This document shows positions 53,401 through 64,000 of a DNA stretch of 64,000 nucleotides, in pieces. The stretch is from Burhinus oedicnemus (taxonomy: Eukaryota > Chordata > Aves > Charadriiformes > Burhinidae): assembly GCA_008921705.1 (NCBI GenBank), contig VFFE01006977.1, positions 62,001-126,000 on the forward strand. Reading direction: 5' to 3'. The position numbers were made by a program, and so were the translations under genes. The notes below the pieces were generated by a model. That model did no database searches. It worked only from the letters and a program-made list of their open reading frames with translations, and was not told the origin of the DNA. The number at the start of each line of letters is the position of its first letter. Positions within the stretch are counted from its first letter, which is position 1.

Positions 53401-56400
53401 CTAAAAGCAACTCTGGCCAGACTCACCCAAACCCAGATCACTGTACCACAGAGACTGGAGTATCGTTTCCTCAACCAGCAAGTTTCTACAGTGGGTTTCA
53501 AAGTTAAGGCCTTGAAAGTGGATGCCAGAAAGAGCATTCTTGCTCTTCTAAGAAAGGAGATAACAGATCTAGAAGAGCAAAGACTGACAAAGAAATTCTC
53601 CTTGGGGCAGATTATGCTGTAATTTCTTCTGAAGCATCACCCATCTCCAGGAGGGCTGCACTGCTCCTGGAAGGAGACCAAAGGGCTCTCCTGAGGTTGA
53701 TGTGGACTGGGGAATCCTTTAGGACTCCTCTGAAGATGGAGCCCAGCAGCAGTGTTGCCTCCACCGTTGCTTGGAGATTGCAGGGCCCTGCCGTGGACCT
53801 GAACCGCCAGGTTGACCACCACTGTATGACCATTTCTGGAGAAACCAGCAATGGTCCAGAGTACCTGGTCATGAGTGAAACATGGGTATTTGTCACGATT
53901 GCACATGAACCTGTGCTCACCAGGGAAAGGCTGCAGGCAGGAGATGGGCACGGGGTGGAGGAGTCGCCCCCGCTGCGCCCCGGGGGGAACATTGCCTGAT
54001 CCCTTCCCCCTTGAATATCCCTGGGCTCCACCGCCTCAGCCAGGTGCAGAACAAAAGGAAACGAATGATTTAGTTATTGCTTCAGCGCCGAAGGTTTGAA
54101 GGTCAGCCATTCAGCGCGGCGCTCATTGTATGACCAAGCGCTGCCTGCCCTGCCTGCGGACCTGCAGCTCCAGCGGGCTCAGCAGGGGCCGGTACTGTAC
54201 GGCTGGCTTCTGCGCGGGGAGATGAAAGGCTTTTTTCTAATGTAATAACTGACGGCCTCTTCAGTGCCGTTTGAACTGTTTACAGACCGAGTTAACGATT
54301 ACAGGCAATGTGTACTTTGGCTGCTGCCCAAAATTCTTACCCGCCCGTCAGATATTATCAAAGAGCCCTTCACTGCTGGCCTGGAGTCCTTCCAAAGCAC
54401 AGCGCCGAAATGCCGGCGTAGAGGAGGGGCCTTCGGCGCTCGATCGTGAAACCCAAGCTAGAAAGTCACAGATCTGCTTTGGCGAGGTGTCCTGGGGACC
54501 GGCCGCCGAGTCACGTAGAGACAGGGGAACACCCGAGAGGTTCCTACAGCCCCTCACGCCCCATGGGTCCACACGGGGGTGGGCTCTTCCCTGCAGAACA
54601 TCACCCAGGGCTTTGCCTGTGCTGGCTTCCAGACTTGACGAGAGGACAGCACGCAGCCCACGAGCTCTGGCTGTCCAGGTTTCCCTCCCTGCACGAGGTC
54701 GCTGCCGTCCATACCTCGTTCTTTACACGTAGCGTGGGTGGTTGTGTTAACGCTGGTGGTTACACAGCTTCAAACTACTCCTGCCAAAAGCGTTTTCAAC
54801 ACCCTCGTGCCTAAGAGTGTGGACAAGAACAAACCAGGTGGCGGGAGATTAGATAAAATCACTTCCATTGTTATTTGTAGCTGGAAAAATGCAGGTGTAG
54901 GTATAAGGTCTGGCTAGGTTTGGGTTAGAAAACAAGCCCCAGCTCTCTGGGGCAAACTGCACCAAGTCTGGAAATCCCGTTGAAACGGAGGGGTGAAGTC
55001 AAGAACTGGCAAGCTGCTCTAATTACAGCTGAGTAACACAGAGCCACATTCAAGCAGCACCGAGGCTGCGGAGCAAACTGCTTCCGAGGCAGGAAATACC
55101 GCCGGCTGCAGAGGACGGCTCCGTCCTACCGACCGTCCTGCACCGCCGAAACCTGGGGAGGTTCAGCGAGGGCAGAAGGGAATCTCCGCGCTGCGCATTG
55201 CTCCTGGAAGTTTCTCTCAGAGGCAACTTCCTAAATACAACTAGGAAAAAAAAAAATTAAAATCTCCATTTCCGGTAGAAACGTGCCTTATGGATCATCG
55301 GTACCCCTTACCACCAAACTTTAGGTTGTAAAACGCTATTAAATACTGTTCACTAGACCACCTGCAGACTGAGCTACCATGGCTTCAAGGTATCCACAGA
55401 TAATAATGTTAATAAACCTCTGCTTGACTCCAGCCCGGGGTTTAAAACTCCCAGCTACACCGGCAGCATGAACTGATGCGTCCCACGCCTGCCGGGAGGC
55501 TGCAGCAGTGCAGGTTTGCCATCATCCAAAAGCTCTTTGTAGAAAAGGCCAGATAATAAAAGCATGAAAATTCCTCTTAAAATTTTGCTCCCGCGTTCCC
55601 AAAACGAGGCATTTTGTCCTGCACAAAAAATGCAAAAGCCTGTCTTTCACAGGCTGATGAGAGATGGTGTTTCCAAGGCTGATGCCTTCACATGGTGCCA
55701 ATTGTGTGCTTGAAATATGATGTATGTCAGCAGGTCCCAGGCATAAGGGCAAAAATTGAATAGCTAAAGGAATAAATTAATTGCTTTTTAATCACATACC
55801 GTACCGGCTTCCCATTGTTTTATTGCTCAGGTAGAGTTTTTTTAAATAGGGATGAGAGAGTGGCTGGTGAAGGACACAAGTATCTCTTGTTGGATGCTGT
55901 AGTATTGCCAGGAGACAGAAATGTAGATGCAAATATATTTGCTGTGATTTGATTCAATAAAACTTGCTAGTACAGTGCAGTACACTACAAAAATTGGTTC
56001 CTCCTACGCTTACTTGCTAAGACATGAGTTCAGGCCCTCTGGGATCCGCAATTCCCTGGCTGCTATCGATGACATCACTGACATCTAAGGAGCTGCAGGA
56101 ATGCCGAGAATGCAGCTCCGGGCTCCTGGGGATGCTGAGCTCATCGGCTGCTACAGGAGGCACGAAAGATGGGGTGTCTGGGTCGCAGTCCTGGCTCATT
56201 TACAGCCTTCCCCTTCCAATGTACACGCATGTTTTAAGGCCACACAACACCTGGTGACACGAGGCTGCACCAGTTTAAACAGCCAAGTTGGAATTGTTTG
56301 AAAATGTATTTCACCGATGTCTTCAGGTGCTGAGCAGAAACGAGCATTTCAGCACAGGCACATGGGGTCAGAGACAAAATTGACGTAACCCTGTGACCCG

Positions 56401-59400
56401 TCTCTCACAAGCCAGCAGAGACCGCTCGAAGGGTGCTCTTCCACTTCTCCGACCTTTCCAGCATTACTGGGGCTACTGATCCGGAGGACGTACCCACAGC
56501 AGGGTGGGTAACGGCCTGAAGGACTTCACAAACGCGCCTCATTCCAATTTTGCCCATTTATACTTTCTTCCACAACATCCTCTGCAAACGAGCTCCAGAA
56601 AGGATTTCAGCTAAGTCAATAACTATCTTTTTTTGACCGAAGATCTTCTCACAGGAGACTTCCAAGAGCGATCTCTGCTAGCGCGGATGCACCTTTGACT
56701 ATGACTGTCCTTGCCGCCCGTAACCAAGCTGGCATCCCGGGGAGGCCAGCCACTGAAGATATCACAGAGGTTCGAAGAGCTGGGCTGGCACGCTGAAAGG
56801 AGCTTGAAGCAGGTAAGCAGAAAACTCTTCCCCTTTATTTCAGCCTGTTGGGAGCCTCTGAAGACTCCAGCGTTCATCACCAAAGGGCATGTCTCCACGC
56901 GGAGGTTCTTAGGGACGAGGATGACACAGCTCTTGGCCCAGTACTCAAGAGGCTGAGGCCAAAAAGGTGAAGAAATTTCCGTTTTCAGCCACCTCTGCTG
57001 CAGTGTTCAGAGCAGCACGGAGCTGCGAATACACAGGACCAAGGACAAATGGGGCAGAAAGTGAAATAACTTCCCGGCTCAACAGAACGTGATCCAGCAG
57101 GAGGTTGTCTACCCACTGTCTTTACTCGAGGTCACCCAATAATTTGACCAAAAGTTACTTTAAAACGGTACAGACTGACTGAGCCCTAACAGCTTTTCTC
57201 ACTCTGCAAAACGGGAAGGGAGCCGTTCACAGACCACTTGTTTGAGGCAGTCGAAGCGGGTTAGTTGCAACATCACCTCCACTGGAGGATCCAACTCTCA
57301 TCAGCCTGCGTCTCCTCAAGGGGGGACAGAGATCCAGAAGAAGGACGCATGCCCGGATAACGAGGACATCTGGGGTCACAGTAGTTAGGACTAAAAGAAG
57401 TTCAGAAAGGAGAAAAGCTCTCCTGCTTACAGGAGGGAAGTCTCTCTCCCATCTCTGGATATTGCAGATTAGGAGACACGACGGATGGAGCTGCCAGCCT
57501 GACAACTGCCGATTCTGCTTTTTTTTTCTTAACGACAACACTGGTCCCTGCCAGAGAAAGACCACTGGAAAAGAGAGTCTAGCACTGTCTAGAGCTTCTG
57601 ATATGGCTGCTCAGCGATAAAACTACACTACGTTGTGCAAAATCAGCCATCTACACCTTGAGGTGACTCACGCAGACTCCAGCTCCTGGGCTTGATTGCC
57701 TTTTCTCCCGGTTCTGAAGGGTAGAGGTGGTTGTTGCAATCACAGGTTCTCCACCTGTATCTGCCACTTTTCATCCTGTTGTGCTCCCCCTTGCCGAGGC
57801 AGGATGTCCGATCGCGGGTTTGTTACACAGCCATGCTGGAAGCACAGAGAACAGTTGTCTAATGTTGTATCTCATCCCTCCATGCCGTAAGACTCCGTAC
57901 TTCTGCCCTGACGGCCTGTGAAAATGGCAGCTGCCCATCTTCCAGGGAAGGAGAGAGCTTGTTCTCACAGCTCCCATCGCCGGAGCCATGCCTGGTCCAC
58001 GCAACACGAATTTGCAGCTCTAAGCAAACTCTCCATTGATGTTACCACGAAGCGTCTGTTCACGACTGCCTGCAAACTCCAGAAGGGACAATCCTTGGTG
58101 ACAGCTCAGTTGATTTCTCCCCTGGTACCATTCGGTTGATTTTCCCACCAATGCTCCCTAACATTACCCTGGACAACGTGCGTTTATGCTGCCTGACGCG
58201 CCCAGCCCTTGGTTTCCTCATGCAATCTGCGCCACCGACACTGTGTAAGGGCAAAAAGCCGTTGTAGCCAAAACCTTAAAGCCTGCAGAGCACTGCTTCG
58301 ATGGTTTCTGTTGCATTAGGAATCAGTGCAGCACTTGAGAACACAGGGATAAATCATTAACAAGTCATTATTGTTCACAGGTATTTTTGGCAGGAAACCA
58401 CTGAGGTCGACTTGGACAAACGGCTGTGGGGTACTGGGGGTGGCACTTTTCCTGGAGAAGCATTCAAATCCTCCTCTAATACCAAAAAATAGTCTGGAAG
58501 TGACCTTCCTTGCCGAATCTAACCAACATGAAGAGTGCCACAGCCCCCCTCCCTCCCGCTCTTCTTCGCCTGAGCTTTCTTCCCGCCTCCGTGATCAAGT
58601 CCTGATGTCTGCAAAGCGCTGGCCATTCCTCCGGCACACGCAAAATGACAGCGCCGTTCATCACGAGCACCCCTCGCAGCGCGGGCAGCCTGGCAGCCCG
58701 AACGGCATTTCTCATTCACCAATCCCGTAATCTCACAGCTCCCATCAATCACTTCTGCTGCAGGGGGGTTGGGGAATTCCCAAACACTGCTGCTTCTGCA
58801 AGACATCTATCCGAGGATGGCTGTTTCTCATTCTTGGGAAACCTGCGGAGACGCCACTTCTGTGCAACTGGATCGATCATTCCTTCCATCCCCAGCAAAA
58901 ATCGCCGTCTCAGTGGGCGATACAACGCTCCTGCTCCCGCCGGGGCACACGCGTGTGTGGGGAGGGGAGACGAACCCACGTGCCGTTTGCTCCCATGGCC
59001 ACCACTGCGGGCAGGCAGCTGGGCAACCATCGAGAGCCCCCTCCGTGGTTAATATTCTGGAAGCTGATCCCTCCTCACAGCTTCCAGCGCTGTCAGACAC
59101 TCCAGCTCCATGAAACGCTATTTCATTCTCGTTGTCATTCAGTTTCCTGCTTCGGTGGCCAGCTGGCCACTGACCCCATTGCTATTTAGCTGTTGTAAAT
59201 CAAGTGCCAAAGGACACTTTCAGAGCATCATGATGTGGCAATCCGTCCCATTATGTGGATATGCTTGTTTTAAAATTAAGCAAGCAAACAATTCCGACAC
59301 AAACAGCTCAAAGGCTGTTGCGTGGTGTTCAGTGTGTGCTCCTGGCTAGGGGACCCAACATCAAGACGGGGCTGCCTTTAAAGCCCCCGAAATCTCCTAC

Positions 59401-62265
59401 AAAATGCCACGGGGCGAGCCCAGCTGCTCAGGCGTTGCGTGCCCAGCCAGTTCTGGATGGCTTGGTGGTGATTTTTTTGCGAAGGAAAAGTACTTTCAAC
59501 TTTGACATTTAAAAACCGCCTTTCGTAAGCACAAAAATATTCCTTTCCAAACTCACCAGCTTCTGGACACATTCACGGAAGCCAAGAAAACCAGTCAGGT
59601 AACCGAGTCCAGCTCCTGAGCCCACGCTTTCATCTTTCTCTAAAAAATACTGACTCCACCACCGCAGACCCAGGCAGGGACATTTGTGCTGCAAAGAGCT
59701 GCTTTACCAAAGCCTGAAGTATGGTCAGATAACTCAAAACAGTTTTTTCTGCCCAGCCCGAGGTTGCCAGTGCCCCCCCTGCTCCATGTGTCCTGAGAGT
59801 GGAGGCTGTGCCGGGCCCTTCCTTCTGATGATGTTCCTCAGCGACCTGCCCACCACCCTGCCCCGTCTTCCTCCTGAAACCGCAGCTGGGCGGTCTGAGC
59901 CCCAGCTTTTTCTGAGCTTTGAGCCATTTTTTGCTTTACGAGGCTGAAAACACACACGTGATCGCAGCCTGAAAGGACAAAGAAATGAACAACAGTTACT
60001 GGCTTCATGGTAGGACTATGAGACCCGGGCTACAAACGAGGCTGTAATATGCACAGAAATAGTGGAAATAGGGCCTGGAAGCACTGAATATTTCCATCGC
60101 TTAAGAGGAGCCTGCAGGGCATCTCTCTGTGATAAAAACGGCAAGGTCTGTATCTCCCACTATAAACCATTTGTGACAGCGATGGCAGACAGGTAACTGC
60201 TCCAGGAGATGCTGGTGGCAGCCGTGTTTCAGAGCTGGTAGAGCCTGCACGCTGACCGCACGTGTTTCACACTCCTGAGGACCGGAACGACGCCTGTCCT
60301 CCCCGGCTGCAAGGCCAGCTGTGTGCCATGAGCACTCTCCAGTACCTCCACTGCCAGGGACAAACTAAAATCTGTTGGGTCACCCGCATGTGTGTGCTGC
60401 GGTTCGGAAAACCGTGCACTGCAAAACCCGCAGTACGTGTTTTCTCCAAGGAGAAAACTCCCTTCTTTCCCTAGGTTGTCCCACAGCTCTTGAACTTGAC
60501 ATTGATGAGACCTCCCCAGGCTCTCATGACATCCCACTTCTGCACCTCTGCACAGAAGAGAAGATCCGTGAGAGGGCTGCCGTCAAGTAGGGTTCAACTA
60601 GACTGCTGTTTCCCTGGAATGATGACCAGCAGTGTTCAAGGAAAATCCTTCCGAGTTTGACACGGTCCTATTCAACATTTCAAGGATCTTCCTGTGAGGG
60701 AGCACCCAAGAGAGACATTAGAGTCCAGCCACAGGAGCTGCAGGAGCAACAATCTTCTCAGCCGACCGGAGCACGCACCAGGGATCCCCCAACCCTTTCC
60801 TTCCTTTTCTGGCATTTTGTCCAATTACTCCCACTCCCAGAGCTGCACTCGAGACCTTCACAGACCCAAAATTCATCTGCCCCATCCCGGCAGGCCTGTG
60901 CCACTGGCTGCCGTCCCCTGCTTCCACAACTTCCAGGCTCCATTTCCCTGGTCCTCCAAAACCCCTTTCATACCCCAGGACTGGGGATGAACATCAAGTT
61001 GATTATAAAACAATTTCTTTTGTTGATAGAAAATTCTTTGCAGGGCGTGAACAGCAGGAGAAAGAAAGGACTCTTCTGAACTGCGAGCTGGCTGGAAAAC
61101 CCCGGAGGGCAAGAATCCGATCCCTCGTCTTTGAGGAGCGCAGGCCTGTCTGTACAGGCTGCAGGAGCAGCCGGCCCAGGAGAGGAGCTTTGTGTGTGCA
61201 ACGCCGACAACAACACACACCAGCCCCGTCCTTGCCAGCGCAAGGCGCGAGGTTCATCAACAGCCTGGAGTTTCTTGCACCGTGCACGTAAAATGGCTTC
61301 GCTCCTCCCGGCGGCACCCCTGGACGGACCTAGCCCTCCTCGCCCCGTTATTCCCCTTCCGCGGAGGAAAACCTCCTCCCCAGCATCTCCCAGCCCACCT
61401 GCCCCACGCAGCCTCCCCCACTTCCCTCCCGCCCCCGCGCGCCCTCCGCCAGCCCCATCATCCACCCCAAAATAAATCCTTCCTTCCCCCCTGCTCCAAA
61501 CCCACCTGTGCATCCCTCCCGCAGCTGCTCAGGAGGAAGAAATCCTCCATCCGCTGACCGCAAGACCTGGCCAGGGACACCCGCCCCCCTGTTACACACC
61601 CCACCGACCCACTCTGCCGCCGGCAGCAAGCACTGGACGCAGCCATTCTGCGGATGCCACCGAATAATCCGTGACTGTCTAAATCAATGCTTATAAAAAG
61701 AAATCCTGAGGACCACGAAGCGCCATCGTTTGGCAAACTGGGCAGAGCGTGTTCCTTAGGAGCACGTAATTTGCTAATCGGCGCTGAGCTCGAGAAGCCA
61801 AGCTTCACAGGTTGCGTGTTTTTCCGCCCTACGAAGAAGCGTTCCTGGATTTTCCACAACGGCTGCTGGGATTCGCAGCCTCGGGCAGCCAGCCCGGCTC
61901 TGCATCAGCCCCATCTTCTCCCCAGGAGGACCAAAGTCCTCCAAAGTGGGACTGCACGTTTCAGTAACATAACAAAAGCAGGCAAAACCCCATCAAGAAC
62001 GCAGAAATCTCTAAGAATGGGGTTGAAACCCCCCCTGAAGATCTCTACATCGTGAGCGATGGTAACACCACTAGCCCACCAGCATCTCCTGACGCAGCCA
62101 GCAGTCCACGTCGGGTCAGACCCACTCCAGCACCATTTGTGTCCCACATTGAGGAAAACCCATGGGTGTGCTGGTTGCCCCTAAATGTGGGTTTTTTTTC
62201 TCCCTCTACTCCCACCACAGAGCTTTGCTATTGGGTTTCGCAGTCTCTCAAGCAGTGCTACTAGC
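50490..62265. other. Long non-coding stretch (RNF43 5' intron or intergenic), no confirmed exon
   Basis: No exon could be assigned to a known gene. Items that caught the eye: overlapping open frames at 53.35-54.03 kb, an exon-like interval at about 59.56-59.64 kb on the minus strand, GC-rich patches at 58.5-59.0 and 61.1-61.65 kb, and scattered simple A- and T-runs. If the 63.3-kb exon ends the next gene, the first RNF43 exons should lie in this stretch. Confidence 0.45.
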
Positions 62266-62270
62266 TAATA

Positions 62271-62303
62271 GAGTAATATATATATATATAATATATATAA
62301 ATA
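62271..62303. repeat. (TA)n microsatellite
   Basis: TA dinucleotide run of about 33 bases with two interruptions, in non-coding sequence. Confidence 0.9.
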
Positions 62304-62309
62304 GTAGCT

Positions 62310-63240
62310 GCATCCTGTTCTGCTGCTCACCATGTTCAGTACCAGCCTCCGAGCAAGGAGAAGGCAAAGCTGATGGACCTTGGGCAGGGGAAGGACCCCA
62401 GCACCGCGACCGAACGTGTGCTGAACGGCTGCAGTTCCCTTTACCCCCTCGTCCCCTCCGGATTTCGGGTGGAAACGCGGTCCTCACCAAAGCCGCGCAA
62501 GAGTTACCACAGCTGCTCTCTGGTTATTTCTGGTGGCAGCCCCCTGGGGGCATGGATTTTCCCCCAGGCCAGTTCCAGCTTTCCCTGCCATTCCCATCCT
62601 TGCTGCAAGGAACACTCTGCGCTGGTTCCAGCTCCCCCGTCACAGCCCCCACAAAGGATGCCCTGTAAATTAGCACAGCTAATTAATTTCAAGCTACCCT
62701 GGGTCCTGCTAGACAGCCAAGGTGGGGAGGGGACCGCGACGGCCGTGCCCCTCTCCCCATCGCGCCATGGCTGAAGAAACGCTCCTGCTTGTTTCCCGCC
62801 CTCCTGGCTTCAGGATAAAGGCCGGCTGGTGCCTCCGTTGCCATCCCACACCACCAGCCGCGGCCTGCGGGCTGGTCCCGGCCGCAGCTGGGCCGGCCGG
62901 AGGCGGAGGGGACAGGGCAGGGGATGGAAGGGCTGGCGGTAAGGGAAGGTCTGCTCAGGGAAGCTCAGCTAAAGTCTGATTAGGAATGTGATGGGAGCCG
63001 AGAAGAAAGCGTAGGGTGTGGAAAAACAGGGAGGAGAAAGATTGTTTTGGAGGAGAATAGGTCCAGAGCTCTGGGCAGTTTCATTAGAGGAATATTAAGT
63101 AAATGAGTCAGAGCTTGTGGTGCCTGAGGCTCGGGAAAGCTGCTGCTGGTGTGGAGGGATGGCAAGGGAAAACGAGGTTCGTGGCACGCTGTCTGCATAT
63201 GAAATTCAACCATAACAAAACAAGAGGAAACATGTTGCCT
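62310..63240. other. Non-coding stretch, CpG-rich at 62.7-62.95 kb
   Basis: A 250-base CpG-rich patch could be a small regulatory element. No exon was recognised. At 63.20-63.23 kb the minus strand is GU-rich (TTGTTTTGTTATGG), suitable as the downstream element of the poly(A) site at 63,251. Confidence 0.4.
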
Positions 63241-63250
63241 GCCTAATACT

Positions 63251-63256
63251 TTTATT
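63251..63256 (-). terminator. Poly(A) signal overlapping a stop codon
   Basis: Minus-strand AATAAA that overlaps the TAA stop of the exon at 63,255-63,530. A GU-rich stretch follows about 25-45 bases downstream, as expected of a working cleavage site. Confidence 0.5.
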
Positions 63257-63530
63257 AACATTTGCAGAGATTAAGTACTGCAGACGTTCGATCGGTGCCT
63301 TCGTCTGTACCCGATTCGAGCTCTGCCTCCTCTCGCTCGGGGCTAGCGACTTGAGCGAGCGTTTTCCAATTCACGGCACCTTCAGAAGGCAACGCGGAGC
63401 ACTCGGCGCCGCCCTCTCCAGCAGCGCCCACCACACCACGCTGCTCTTCTAGGTTCCAAAAGTAATTTGCCAGGTCAGGCCTTCCGCATTTGTAGCTGGA
63501 ATCTGGATATAAGGATTTGTCTCTTAATTC
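63255..63530 (-). CDS. Terminal coding exon of an upstream gene, possibly HSF5
   Basis: On the minus strand an acceptor (TTTTTTAAGTCCAG|GAA) opens a frame of 91 codons that ends in TAA at 63,257-63,255. An in-frame TAA lies in the intron immediately before the acceptor. The exon is GC-rich inside AT-rich flanks, which supports selection on it. The product starts ELRDKSLYPDSSYKCGRPDL, then ANYFWNLEEQRG, and ends in an acidic tail (EREEAELESGTDEGTD, then LNLCKC). It contains no methionine. By synteny the next minus-strand gene after RNF43 is HSF5, a testis heat-shock factor. The human HSF5 C-terminus has a loosely similar REHRS-x-SPDL region and an acidic end, but the similarity is weak. Other identities are possible. 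Confidence 0.45.
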   Translation of the reverse strand, partial: ELRDKSLYPDSSYKCGRPDLANYFWNLEEQRGVVGAAGEGGAECSALPSEGAVNWKTLAQVASPEREEAELESGTDEGTDRTSAVLNLCKC

Positions 63531-63595
63531 CTGGACTTAAAAAATGGGATATTGCACTGATAGCCGCCATGCAAGGATGCTTCATGTATCAATAA

Positions 63596-63702
63596 ATGTG
63601 TATCTTATATGTGTGTGTATATATATATGTACGTGTGTGTATATATCTATATAGATGTATGTACAGATACATATATCTCTGTGTGTATATATATAAAACA
63701 TC
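63596..63702. repeat. (TG/TA)n compound microsatellite
   Basis: Alternating gtgtgtgt and tatatata runs with atagatgtatgtacagatac interruptions. It lies in what would be the intron before the 63.3-kb terminal exon. Confidence 0.9.
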
Positions 63703-64000
63703 TACCTTGCAAACACAATATTCAAGCCTGAAGTTAAGATGGGTAAAACAAAATGCCTACTATTAAATTAGAATATTAATTTCATAAGCATCTGGGAAAT
63801 TCAAGGTAAGGAAGTTAATCCAAAGGATGCAGTGGTAACAGAGATACGGGAATAATACAGTAGACTGTACTCATACATATTTAACTCTATGAAAGAGTTC
63901 CAAAGATCTGTAGGATGAAATTCCATGCCTGTACGGGGAAAAAAAAGTATTAAAGCTACCAACCGACCACCTACCCACAGTGACGCCAGAGACCGGGAAA
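63703..64000. other. Right edge, no recognised feature
   Basis: AT-rich sequence with no exon or repeat recognised. If the 63.3-kb exon is real, this is its upstream intron. Confidence 0.5.

Noticed and set aside
62504..62692. Possible RNF43 start-exon end (QGKLELAWGK on the minus strand)
   Set aside because: Only GKL-L matches GKLNLTLEG. The preceding residues do not match the conserved AIIRVIPLK segment, and the frame hits a stop rather than a donor.

Overview
The window looks like a bird nuclear genome, probably a GC-rich microchromosome. The evidence is CR1 retroposon tails with the bird-type 3' end, short introns, CpG-rich stretches, and vertebrate genes split by GT-AG introns. Gene order matches the conserved vertebrate block on human 17q22 (TSPOAP1 - MIR142 - SUPT4H1 - RNF43 - HSF5). 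All recognised genes lie on the minus strand, so transcription runs from high to low coordinates.

Left part (1-11 kb). A CpG-rich block at 2.3-3.1 kb contains a consensus minus-strand splice donor and may be the 5' end of TSPOAP1; this is inferred from synteny only. The microRNA gene mir-142 is unmistakable at 8,562-8,649. It has a minus-strand poly(A) signal 0.44 kb downstream, a promoter-like block with RUNX/ETS/GATA-type motifs about 2 kb upstream, and two tandem-repeat arrays between promoter and hairpin.

Middle (11-23.5 kb). A long GC-rich intergenic stretch shows no coding gene but has several promoter- or enhancer-like patches. It is followed by the complete five-exon SUPT4H1 gene, which encodes the 117-residue DSIF subunit Spt4.

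RNF43 (23.5-43.1 kb). Eight coding exons of the Wnt-receptor ubiquitin ligase RNF43 are readable, from part of the protease-associated domain to the C-terminus, with every splice phase consistent. The exon with the start codon and signal peptide (exon 2 in human) was not found. The last intron holds a decayed 2.3-kb LINE.

Right part (43.1-64 kb). This is intronic or intergenic sequence with a CR1 tail, older LINE pieces and microsatellites. At 63.25-63.53 kb there is a 91-codon open terminal exon on the minus strand, whose stop codon lies inside a poly(A) signal. Synteny suggests HSF5, but similarity is weak.

No plausible novel multi-gene system was seen. The most useful observations are the mir-142 transcription unit, the two stop codons embedded in poly(A) signals (RNF43 and the 63.3-kb exon), the unlocated RNF43 5' exon, and the unannotated 63.3-kb exon.
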